From: SIG78 sp036677805
GTDB taxonomy: Bacteria; Verrucomicrobiota; Lentisphaeria; Victivallales; Victivallaceae
Length of the DNA: 64,000 nt
Direction of reading: 5' to 3'
Assembly: GCA_036677805.1 (NCBI GenBank)
Contig: JAVBVS010000008.1
Coordinates: 37,399-101,398 of the forward strand
Below the pieces are notes generated by a model that saw only the letters and a program-made list of their open reading frames with translations, did not search any database and was not told the DNA's origin. Of the stretch, positions 17,587-25,426 are shown piece after piece. Every line of letters starts with the position of its first letter. Position 1 is the first letter of the stretch. A program made the position numbers and the translations under genes.

Positions 17587-17625
17587 AAATTCTCCGCACG
17601 ACCTTGATCATGCGGAGAATTTTTT
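17587..17625 (+). terminator. Intrinsic terminator of the IdeS-like gene
   Basis: AAATTCTCCGCA (17587-17598) pairs with TGCGGAGAATTT (17611-17622), with further T residues to 17625. Confidence 0.88.
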
Positions 17626-17695
17626 GTTTCGACCCGGCTGAAACGGCGGCCGGCGGCAGCATCGGGCGGGATGGATTTTTTTATCCTTTACGCTA

Positions 17696-17724
17696 TTGTA
17701 AAAGCGGCTCGACGGTATTATATT
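17696..17724 (+). promoter_or_regulatory. Putative promoter of the lipoprotein/glycosylase pair
   Basis: TTGTAA (17696-17701), 17 bp, TATATT (17719-17724), about 44 bp before the start codon. Confidence 0.6.
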
Positions 17725-17767
17725 ACTGCCTTGTATCATGGTCGTGACCCAGCTGAGGATGAACGGG

Positions 17768-18400
17768 ATGAAGAATATTGGCCGGTTGAGTGCGGGATTG
17801 CTGGCGCTGGCGTTGCTGGCGACCGGCTGCTCCACTCCGCGAATCACCGAAACGGGGCGGACGGCGGTGGAGCAATTCCTGATTTCGACGGTGGTCGACC
17901 GCGGCATTCTGAGCGCCGATTTCAGTGATTTCACCGGCAAGAAGGTTTATCTTGACTATGATTATCTGGCGCCGCAGGTCGACAAACAATACGTTCAGGG
18001 GATGTTGGAGCTGCATCTGGCGGAGACCGGCATTATCGTGGTGCGCAAACAGGAGGACGCGGATATCCTGATTCAGGTGATTTGCGGCGTACTGGCGACC
18101 GACACCAACAAATTCACCATCGGTACGCCGTCAATTCCGATTCCGGTGCCGGACACCTCCATCAGCTTCGCCATTCCCGAAATTCCGATCTTTCAAAAAT
18201 TGACCCGAAGCGGGTACGGCCGGTTTGCATTCAACATTCTGGAGGCCAAAACCCGAAAGCCGATTCAGGCGATTCGCGGCATCGAGGCCTCGACTTACTA
18301 TACCAACTGGACGATTTTTCTGCTGCCGTTCAAATCGCACGACATGCCGCTTCAGATTCGGGAAGGGGCTTCCAGCGATCTGGAGGCGCATTGGCAGTGA
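17768..18400 (+). CDS. Lipoprotein of unknown function (DUF6655-like)
   Basis: 210 residues. The signal ends in the lipobox LLATGCS, so the protein is likely anchored by Cys18. The mature part reads ETGRTAVEQFLISTVVDRGI, then KKVYLDYDYL, DKQYVQGMLELHLAETG and DADILIQV. This pattern fits my memory of DUF6655, a family in Planctomycetes and Verrucomicrobia, but I cannot confirm the match. ATG 17768 has AGGA 9 bases upstream; the earlier ATG at 17738 would add 10 residues before the signal peptide and is less likely. A glycosylase gene follows 30 bp downstream, probably on the same transcript. Function unknown. Confidence 0.72.
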   Translation: MKNIGRLSAGLLALALLATGCSTPRITETGRTAVEQFLISTVVDRGILSADFSDFTGKKVYLDYDYLAPQVDKQYVQGMLELHLAETGIIVVRKQEDADILIQVICGVLATDTNKFTIGTPSIPIPVPDTSISFAIPEIPIFQKLTRSGYGRFAFNILEAKTRKPIQAIRGIEASTYYTNWTIFLLPFKSHDMPLQIREGASSDLEAHWQ

Positions 18401-18430
18401 CCGCGCCTCTCTCTCCGCCGGAGCGTGAAA

Positions 18431-19057
18431 ATGAACGCCATTACCGCATTGTATGAGCAACTCTACCGGCATTACGGTCCTCAGCATTGGTGGCCTTGTC
18501 GGAGCGGACGGCGCTGGGAAATCATTGCGGGCGCGCTGCTGACCCAGAATTGCGCCTGGCGCAATGTCGAACAAGCTTTGCGCAATCTCGAACAGGCTGG
18601 CGTGAATACCCCGGACGCGATGTTGGCGACGCCGCCGGAGACGTTGGAGCCTTTGGTGCGTCCGGCCGGATTCTTTCGTCAGAAAACCCGTGCGCTCCGG
18701 GAAGCGGCCGATTTCTTTCGGCGGTACGAAGCGGAATTCATCGTCTCGGAAGAGACGTGGATACTGCGCCGGAGGCTGCTGGCAGTATGCGGCGTAGGGG
18801 AAGAGACGGCGGATGCGATTCTGCTTTATGCTTTCGGCAAGCCGCTGTTTGTGATCGACGCCTATACCCGGCGGGTGGCGCAACGGCATCTGGCCCTCGA
18901 CGGCACGATGCCTTATGCGCGGCTCCAGCAGGTCTTCATGGCGGCGCTGCCCGCGGAGGTGGCGATATATCAGGAATACCACGCTCTGCTGGTCGAGTTC
19001 TGCAAGAATTCCTGCCGGAAAAATGGCTGCGGAACCCATTGCGGGGAACTGCGCTGA
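18431..19057 (+). CDS. Endonuclease III-superfamily DNA glycosylase (MagIII-like)
   Basis: 208 residues. The helix-hairpin-helix/GPD core is clear: GALLTQNCAWRNVEQAL, the hairpin CGVGEETADAILLYAF and the catalytic Asp in FVIDAYTRR. At the position of the Nth catalytic Lys (GRKTA) this protein has Glu (GEETA), as in Helicobacter MagIII. It is therefore probably a monofunctional alkyl-base (3-methyladenine-type) glycosylase without lyase activity. The C-terminal cysteines (CKNSCRKNGCGTHC) do not follow the C-x6-C-x2-C-x5-C spacing of the Nth iron-sulfur loop. I start at ATG 18431 (GGAG 8 bases upstream) rather than GTG 18425. Confidence 0.82.
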   Translation: MNAITALYEQLYRHYGPQHWWPCRSGRRWEIIAGALLTQNCAWRNVEQALRNLEQAGVNTPDAMLATPPETLEPLVRPAGFFRQKTRALREAADFFRRYEAEFIVSEETWILRRRLLAVCGVGEETADAILLYAFGKPLFVIDAYTRRVAQRHLALDGTMPYARLQQVFMAALPAEVAIYQEYHALLVEFCKNSCRKNGCGTHCGELR

Positions 19058-19111
19058 ACCGAAAAACCGCGTCCGCGCCGGCGCTGCCGCGCAATCAGTT
19101 GCGCATGATGG

Positions 19112-20539
19112 TCAGCGGATTTTGCACCCGCCGGGTTGGTGGACGTCATTATGAATGGTCGGCAATCCGGCCTCGATCCACGCCTCCATGCCGCCGGCCA
19201 GCGTCGCGATATCGGTGAATCCGGCGCGTTCAAGAAGGCCGATGGCCAGGCTCGAGCGGTAGGCCGAATGACAGACCGTGACCACCGGTTCCCGGGGCGC
19301 CAGCCGCGAACAGGAGTCGGCCAGATGAAGCAGCGGAAGATTCACGGCGGTTCCGAGGCGGAACTGTGCGAATTCCGCCGGGTTGCGGACGTCGACGATC
19401 ATCGGCGCATCATCCCGGTTCATGGCGGCATATAATTCGGATGGACTCAGCAGGCCGCTTTGCCGCAGGGGAATTTGGGTCCGGGCAATTTCGCCGCAGA
19501 GAATGCCGCAAGCGGTATAGCCAATGCGGTGAAGCCTCCGTACTCCTTCCCGAAGCTCCGCCGCCGTGTCGCCGACCAGAACCAGCCGCGCTTCCGGCGA
19601 GGCGATGATACCGACCCAGTTTTCGAAACGGCCGTCAAGCGCGATATTGACCGCCTGGAACAGATGTCCGGCGGCATAGGCGGCGCCGTCCCGGAGGTCG
19701 ATCGCCAGAGCCGTAACGAGTTCGTTCGGCGCGGCGGGCACGACCGGCGCATTCCAATTCACCGGCTCGGGCCCCCGGCGGTTCATGGCGGCATCGTAAC
19801 TGAAGTATTGCGGCGCTTCCGGCAGCGAATTCAGCACTGCGGCAATGAATTCGTTGCGGGTCCTGGCCTGGAGAAAGGCGTTGTCGCGTTTTTCCGCACC
19901 GATGGTGGAGAAAGGATCCGTTTTCAAATTGGCTCCGCACAGCGAACCGGCGCCGTGGGCCGGGAAAAATTCAAGATCGTCGGGCAGCACCGCAAGTTTT
20001 TCCCGCCAGGAGGAGAAGCCATGACCGGCCAGCTCGGCGGCGGAGATGACTCCGCCCATCAGGTCCGGGCGCCCGACGCTGCCGGCGAACAGAGTGTCGC
20101 CGGTAAACAGCCATTGCGGACGGTTGTTTTTTTCAGCCAGCGCGCACATGCCGTCCAAGGTGTGGCCCGGCGTCGCCAGAAAACGCACCGCGATGGTGCC
20201 GACGGGCAGCAGATCGCCATCCTCCAGCGGGATATGCCGATAGTTCGCACCGGCTTCCCGGCTGATGTAGATCGGCGCGCCGAACCGTTTTTCCGCCTCG
20301 ATGTGCCCGGCGATGAAATCGGCGTGGGAGTGGGTCAGAAAGATGGCTTTCAACTTCAGCCGGTGTTGCTTGAGATAACGCGCATAATGATCGGTTTCCC
20401 GGCCGGGATCGATCAGCAGAGCCTCTCCGGCATTGCTGAAAACGTAGGAATAGTGCGACAGAACGGCCAGATTGAATTGCGCCGTTCTGGAGTCGTCCTT
20501 CCGGTATTCCCGGACGAGTTCATAACCTGCTGTGCTCAT
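19112..20539 (-). CDS. ETHE1-like MBL-fold hydrolase with two rhodanese domains
   Basis: 475 residues. The N-terminal 260 residues are a metallo-beta-lactamase fold with THSHADFIAGH, TPGHTLDG, FTGDTLF and FPAHGAG. This is the persulfide-dioxygenase/glyoxalase II type, with the HxHxDF variant seen in many MBL-rhodanese proteins. A middle rhodanese module (about 270-360) lacks a catalytic Cys. The C-terminal one has an active-site loop VTVCHSAYRSS. The expected job is oxidation or transfer of persulfide sulfur in the cytoplasm, consistent with the upstream sulfur-relay genes. It is the last gene of the seven-gene operon and converges on the glycosylase gene. Confidence 0.85.
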   Translation of the reverse strand: MSTAGYELVREYRKDDSRTAQFNLAVLSHYSYVFSNAGEALLIDPGRETDHYARYLKQHRLKLKAIFLTHSHADFIAGHIEAEKRFGAPIYISREAGANYRHIPLEDGDLLPVGTIAVRFLATPGHTLDGMCALAEKNNRPQWLFTGDTLFAGSVGRPDLMGGVISAAELAGHGFSSWREKLAVLPDDLEFFPAHGAGSLCGANLKTDPFSTIGAEKRDNAFLQARTRNEFIAAVLNSLPEAPQYFSYDAAMNRRGPEPVNWNAPVVPAAPNELVTALAIDLRDGAAYAAGHLFQAVNIALDGRFENWVGIIASPEARLVLVGDTAAELREGVRRLHRIGYTACGILCGEIARTQIPLRQSGLLSPSELYAAMNRDDAPMIVDVRNPAEFAQFRLGTAVNLPLLHLADSCSRLAPREPVVTVCHSAYRSSLAIGLLERAGFTDIATLAGGMEAWIEAGLPTIHNDVHQPGGCKIR

Positions 20540-20565
20540 GGCTGCCTCCCCTGAAATTTTCCGCG

Positions 20566-20904
20566 TTACCTGATTTCGGGTTTATCGGCGAACTCTTCGG
20601 CCAGCGCCGCACCCAGCCGCACGCACTCGGCGCAGGGAAACTTCAGCTCCTGCTTGAGCGCCCGGCAATAGACCGATCCGGCCCCGGCGGCGAATCGTTT
20701 CCTGAGCTCTTCCCGACGATCTTCCGGCGCCATCAGCAGCGCCGCGTGAAGTGCGCCGCAAAGCCCTTCGGGAGCCCGTCCGCCGCCGCAGTCATGCAGG
20801 GTATCGACCAGGGCTTCGCGGGCGAATCCGGCGGCCACCGCCTGAGCGCAGTTGTGGGTCCTCGGGACCGCGGTGAAGATTGTCAGTGCTTTCTCTTTCG
20901 ACAT
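20566..20904 (-). CDS. C_GCxxG_C_C-type cysteine-rich protein
   Basis: 112 residues with the conserved Cys order of this small redox/metal-binding family: THNCAQAV, then DCGGGRAPEGLCGALH, VYCRAL and FPCAECVRLG. The start at ATG 20904 overlaps the end of the ArsR gene (stop at 20909-20911 on the complement), giving translational coupling; an upstream in-frame start at 20937 is less likely. The family has no settled biochemical role, but its members are common beside sulfur and metal genes. Here it sits between an ArsR regulator and a persulfide-dioxygenase-like enzyme. Confidence 0.75.
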   Translation of the reverse strand: MSKEKALTIFTAVPRTHNCAQAVAAGFAREALVDTLHDCGGGRAPEGLCGALHAALLMAPEDRREELRKRFAAGAGSVYCRALKQELKFPCAECVRLGAALAEEFADKPEIR

Positions 20905-20908
20905 GATT

Positions 20909-21226
20909 TCAACCCTTGATGTTTTGCAGTTCTGCAAATTTTTTGCGCAGACAATTCAAAATGGTCACCGCCCGTTCTTCGGCGATCCGGTAATAGACCT
21001 CGCGGCGATCGCGGCGGCACTCCAGCACTCCGGCCAGCCGCATCTTGTTGAGATGCTGGGAGATTGCACCCTGCGGAGCGGCCAGCGCGGTCACGATGTC
21101 GCCGACATTGCTCTCGCCATGCAGATCGAGGTATTCCAGAATCTGGAGCCGCTGGCCATGGCCGAGAATGCGGATCATTTCCGCCGTCGCCGCGAGAAAT
21201 TCCGGCGGCAGGTTACGGTTTTCCAT
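20909..21226 (-). CDS. ArsR-family winged-helix regulator
   Basis: 105 residues, all one winged helix-turn-helix: ILGHGQRLQILEYL, then VGDIVTALAAPQGAISQHLNKMRLAGVLECRRDRREVYYRI. There is no ELCVCDL-type metal site. The only two cysteines are Cys70 (on the wing side) and Cys92 (C-terminal helix), so a thiol or persulfide switch is possible, but their positions are not those I know from BigR/SqrR. It is encoded inside the operon it probably controls and overlaps the adaptor gene by 14 bp. The palindrome at 28301-28320 is the candidate operator. Confidence 0.86.
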   Translation of the reverse strand: MENRNLPPEFLAATAEMIRILGHGQRLQILEYLDLHGESNVGDIVTALAAPQGAISQHLNKMRLAGVLECRRDRREVYYRIAEERAVTILNCLRKKFAELQNIKG

Positions 21227-22274
21227 CGTAGAAAGCTCCTGCGCTGACCCCCGATACGATCTTCAGCAAGCCATCCCGATACGGCGTGGTGGCAATGTAT
21301 TGTTCGACCGCGCCGGAAGGCGTTTTGACCGTGAGGTATTCGAGCTGGCCGACCCGGCGCACTGCCGTGGCGGGTACCGCAAGAATGGTTTCGGAACCGA
21401 TTTCCACCCGGCACAGCGCGAACATGCCCGGCATCACGCCGGCGGTGTCGCCGGAAAGCGTGGCATCGATCGAAAAGGTGCGGCTGCCGGGGTCGACCGC
21501 CGGAATGATCTCGGTGATTTCAGCGGTCAATTTGCGCTCGAGCGCTTCGATTTCGACCGGAAACTTTTCGCCGATTTTGAGTTTGGCGATCAGCCCTTCG
21601 CGGATCGGGATGCGCAATTGCAGCTTGGTCGGATCGAAGAAGGTCAGCACCGGCTTCTGCGGCGTCGCCAGATCGCCCGGATCGTTGAAGCGCTCGGCCA
21701 CGATGCCGTCGAACGGTGCGCGCAATTCCGAATAGGAGAGATTGGCCCGCGCATTTTCGAGCATGTGGCGGAGCATCGACACCTCGGCGCGCGAAGCGTT
21801 GTAATTGCTCTGCGACTCTTCATAGGCCCGCCGGGCGATGGCGTTGCTTTCGACCAGCTTGCGGTTGCGGTTGAACTCGTTCTCGGCGAATTCGAGGCGG
21901 CTCTCGGCGGCTTTCAGGTTTTCCTGAGCGCTGTCCAGCGCGGCCTTGAGATCGGAATCCTCCAGCTTGACCAGGAGTTCTCCGGCCTTGACCGCATCGC
22001 CCGAACGCACTTTGATCTCCTGAATCCGGGCGGCGGGAAGACGTGAGATGATATCCACCGTTTCCCGGCTCCGGACCGTGCCGACGGCGGAGTAAAGCAA
22101 TGGCGCAGTGGTAGCCTTGAGCTCGGTCCAGACCATATTTTCCGTCGCCGGCGCTTTGGCGCCGGGCGCGGTTTTCACCGGTCCGCCGACGGTTCCGGAT
22201 TGATAAAGCATGGACCAGATGATGAATCCGGCGCCCAGCAGCACGCAGATGGTATAAATGATCTTTTTCCTCAT
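21213..22274 (-). CDS. RND efflux periplasmic adaptor (membrane-fusion protein)
   Basis: 353 residues. An N-terminal membrane anchor (about residues 5-24, IIYTICVLLGAGFIIW) is followed by a lipoyl half-domain (IKVRSGDAVKAGELLVKLEDSDL) and a coiled-coil hairpin (about residues 95-165). The second lipoyl half (LSYSELRAPFDGIVAERFNDPGDLATPQ) and beta-barrel/membrane-proximal domains come next (FSIDATL, MPGMFALCRVEI). ATG 22274 overlaps the stop of the RND pump gene by 4 bp. It connects the pump to an outer-membrane factor, which is not encoded here. Confidence 0.9.
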   Translation of the reverse strand: MRKKIIYTICVLLGAGFIIWSMLYQSGTVGGPVKTAPGAKAPATENMVWTELKATTAPLLYSAVGTVRSRETVDIISRLPAARIQEIKVRSGDAVKAGELLVKLEDSDLKAALDSAQENLKAAESRLEFAENEFNRNRKLVESNAIARRAYEESQSNYNASRAEVSMLRHMLENARANLSYSELRAPFDGIVAERFNDPGDLATPQKPVLTFFDPTKLQLRIPIREGLIAKLKIGEKFPVEIEALERKLTAEITEIIPAVDPGSRTFSIDATLSGDTAGVMPGMFALCRVEIGSETILAVPATAVRRVGQLEYLTVKTPSGAVEQYIATTPYRDGLLKIVSGVSAGAFYDGKP

Positions 22275-25200
22275 GACAACACCTTTTCCTTGTCGAGCAA
22301 CATATAGATAACCGGAATTACCACCATGGTGAAGAGCGTGCTCGCGATCAGTCCGAAAATCAACGCCCAGGCGAGGCCCGAAAAGATCGGGTCGAGGGTG
22401 ATCGGCCATGCGCCCATCAACGTGGTGATCGCGGTCAGCATGATCGGGCGGAACCGCACCGCGCCGGATTGCAGCACCGCCTTCTTGAGCGGGATGCCGC
22501 GGTCCCGGCTCTCCTGAATGAACTCCAGCAGCACGATGCTGTTGCGGATCACGATGCCGCCCAGCGCGATCATGCCGATCATGCCGGTGGCGGTGAAAAA
22601 TACCGGCGAAGCATACCCGCCGACCGACTCCGAACCCAGCAGGTTCAGCAGATAGAAGCCCGGGGCAATGCCGATGATGGTCAGCGGAATCGCACACATG
22701 ATAATCAGCGACAGCCGGAAACTCCGGGTCTGGACGATCAGCAGCAGCAGGATGCCGGTCAGGGCCGCGCCGAAGGCCAGACCGAGGTCGCGGAATACCC
22801 GCAGGGTGATTTCCCACTCGCCTTCGCCCGCCCAGTTCACCGTGATGCCCGGCGGCAGCGGATTCCCCGGCAGGGTGCGGAAAATCGTCTGCAGAATCAT
22901 TTCCCCCGGCGCCCTTCCGACCGCTTCGGCGCTGACGAAAACCACCGGTTTGAGGTTTTTGTGCATGATCGGGATTTCGGCGGACGCTTTTTCAAACCGG
23001 CCGAGCTCGGCCAGCTGGACCGCCGCGCCGGAAGCTCCGCGCACGGTCAGCATCTTCAGCCGCTCCAGATCGTTGCGGTCGGCATAGGGCAGCCGCAGCC
23101 GGATCGCCAGCGGATAACGCTCGCCCGGAACCCGGAGATTGCCGGCCGAAAGTCCGGAAAGCGCGGTGGACAGGCAATGGGTGATCTCATACGAGGTGAT
23201 GCCGTTGGCGGCGGCTTTTTCGGGATCGATCCGGAAAATCCAGCGTTCCGGCGTCGGTTCCTGAAGATTGTCGATTTCGGCGAAATGCCGGTCGTCGGTT
23301 TCGCGCAGCCGTTTTTTGAGTTCCTCGGCTCCGGCGAGCAGCCGGTCGTAGCTCATATCCGGTGTGCCGTAAACTTCGGCGGTCATGGTCGCCAGCACCG
23401 GGGGGCCCGGCGGAACCTCCACGATATTGACCTGGGCTTCGTGCTGCGCGGCAATTTTTTCCACCTCGGGCCGGAAGCGGAGCGCGATGTCGTGGGAAGA
23501 CATCCGGCGTTCGCTTTTGGGCAGCAGATTGATCCGGATGTCGGCCTGATGATCCTGATTGCGCATCCGGTAATGGCGGACCAGACCGTTGAAATCGATC
23601 GGGGAGGCGAGGCCGACGTAACTCTGATAATTGACCACCTCATTTTGCCGGGCGAGGAATTTTTCCAGTTCGGCGACCAGCCGCGAGGTATTTTCAATGG
23701 TGCTTCCCGGCGGCAGTTTGACCACGAACTGCAACTCGTCGCGGTTGTCGTAAGGCAACATCTTCAGCGGCACTTTGATCAGCATCAATCCCGCCGAGGC
23801 GGCCACCATGACCACGACCGCGACCAGCAGCAGCACGGCGTTGCGGCGGCGGAAAAATGGGGTGATCAGCGCGCCATAGGTTTTCTGCACCCAGATCGGT
23901 GCGCCGCCTTCGGTTTCCGGCCCCAGCTCTCCGGCGCGCCGGCGCAGCAGCCGGTAGGCCATGAACGGCACGAAGGTCAACGCGCAGACCGTGGAAAAAG
24001 AGACGGTCAGCGGCACGTTGATCGCCATCGGCGCCATATATGGCCCCATCATACCGGAGATGAAGAACAGCGGGGCAAAGGAGACGATGATCGCGATGGT
24101 CGACAGAATCACTGGCGGCAGTACTTCATGGACGCCGTCGAGAGTGGCCTCGAAGGGCGATTTTTTGCCGAGTCGGATATGGCGCTGGATGTTGTCGACA
24201 TTGGTGATAGGGTCGTCCACCACCAGCCCGAGGCTCAGGATCAGCGCGAAGAGCGTCACCCGGTTCAGCGTAAAGCCGAAGGCGTAGTTGGTGAACAGGG
24301 CCAGTGCGAAGCTGACCGGCACCGAAACCCCTACCACCAGGCTCTCGCGCCAGCCCATGGTCAGCGCGATCAGGAGCACCACCGTCAGGATGGCGAAGGC
24401 CATGCCGGTGACCAGATCGTCGACCCGCAGGTTGGCCGAATGACCTTGATCGCGGGTCGCGGTCAGTTCGACATCGGCGGGAATGACCGAACGTTTCGCG
24501 TTATCGGCGGCGCGGATGATTTCACGGGCCATGGTCACTGCGTTCACCCCGGCTTTTTTGCTGAAAGCGATGGTCACCGCGGGACGGCCGTTGCAGCTGA
24601 CATAGGCTTCGGGCGTTTCCGGAGCATCGGCTACCTGAGCCACGTCATCGACCCGGACGATCCGGTTGTCGCGCGCGGAAACCACGATATTGCCGACGGC
24701 TTCGGCGCTTGCCAGCGACGGATCGGTCAGGACCACCGTCTGGGTGCCGTTGTGAATCAGCGTGCCGACGTTGCCGGCAGTGTTGGCGCGGCGGATCGCG
24801 TTGTACAAATCCTCAAACGAAAGTTTTCGCGCCGCCAGGTTTTCGATGATCGGTTCGACCTTGACGGTACGGGCGTAGCCGCCGAAAATCTCGGCGCGGG
24901 AGAGATCGGGAATCGAATCCAGCCGCGCGGTCAGCTCCTCGGCGAAGCGGCGCAGCTGGTGCGGCGTATAGTTGCCGCCGGAGAGCGTCAGCGTGACGAT
25001 CGGCACATCATTGATGGAAACCGGAACCACCCGCCATGCGGTCACGCCGTCGGGAATCAGGTTCCGGTTTTCATCGATTTTGTCGCGCAGCTTGACCATG
25101 GCCCGGTCGCGGTCGGTGCCGACGTAAAACCGCACCGTCACCATCGCGCCGTCGCGCATGCTCGACGAATAGACATGCTCCACGCCGTCAAGCTGCCACA

Positions 25201-25414
25201 GAATCCGCTCCAGAGGGCGCGTGACCAATTCCGCCACCTCCTCCGGCGAATGGCCGGGGAAGGCCACTTCGACATCGGCCATCGGCACGATGATCTGAGG
25301 GTCTTCCTCGCGCGGCGTCAGCCACAGCGCCGCCGCGCCGAGCAGCATGGCGGCGACGATCAGCATCACCGAAAAGGGGCCGTCCAGAAAGAACCGGACG
25401 ATGCGCATGATCAT
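22271..25414 (-). CDS. RND-family efflux pump (HAE1/AcrB type)
   Basis: 1047 residues, full length for the family. It has twelve predicted membrane helices in the usual 1+5 and 1+5 arrangement and two large periplasmic loops. The helix IV proton-relay motif is GLVVDDPITNVDN, matching AcrB Asp407/408. ATG 25414 is preceded by AGGAGG at 8 bases. It lies 12 bp after the stop of the sulfur-relay fusion gene. The substrate is unknown; the setting suggests a sulfur-containing or thiol-reactive compound rather than a classical drug. No TolC-like gene is adjacent. Confidence 0.92.
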   Translation of the reverse strand: MIMRIVRFFLDGPFSVMLIVAAMLLGAAALWLTPREEDPQIIVPMADVEVAFPGHSPEEVAELVTRPLERILWQLDGVEHVYSSSMRDGAMVTVRFYVGTDRDRAMVKLRDKIDENRNLIPDGVTAWRVVPVSINDVPIVTLTLSGGNYTPHQLRRFAEELTARLDSIPDLSRAEIFGGYARTVKVEPIIENLAARKLSFEDLYNAIRRANTAGNVGTLIHNGTQTVVLTDPSLASAEAVGNIVVSARDNRIVRVDDVAQVADAPETPEAYVSCNGRPAVTIAFSKKAGVNAVTMAREIIRAADNAKRSVIPADVELTATRDQGHSANLRVDDLVTGMAFAILTVVLLIALTMGWRESLVVGVSVPVSFALALFTNYAFGFTLNRVTLFALILSLGLVVDDPITNVDNIQRHIRLGKKSPFEATLDGVHEVLPPVILSTIAIIVSFAPLFFISGMMGPYMAPMAINVPLTVSFSTVCALTFVPFMAYRLLRRRAGELGPETEGGAPIWVQKTYGALITPFFRRRNAVLLLVAVVVMVAASAGLMLIKVPLKMLPYDNRDELQFVVKLPPGSTIENTSRLVAELEKFLARQNEVVNYQSYVGLASPIDFNGLVRHYRMRNQDHQADIRINLLPKSERRMSSHDIALRFRPEVEKIAAQHEAQVNIVEVPPGPPVLATMTAEVYGTPDMSYDRLLAGAEELKKRLRETDDRHFAEIDNLQEPTPERWIFRIDPEKAAANGITSYEITHCLSTALSGLSAGNLRVPGERYPLAIRLRLPYADRNDLERLKMLTVRGASGAAVQLAELGRFEKASAEIPIMHKNLKPVVFVSAEAVGRAPGEMILQTIFRTLPGNPLPPGITVNWAGEGEWEITLRVFRDLGLAFGAALTGILLLLIVQTRSFRLSLIIMCAIPLTIIGIAPGFYLLNLLGSESVGGYASPVFFTATGMIGMIALGGIVIRNSIVLLEFIQESRDRGIPLKKAVLQSGAVRFRPIMLTAITTLMGAWPITLDPIFSGLAWALIFGLIASTLFTMVVIPVIYMLLDKEKVLS

Positions 25415-25426
25415 GAAGCGATCCTC

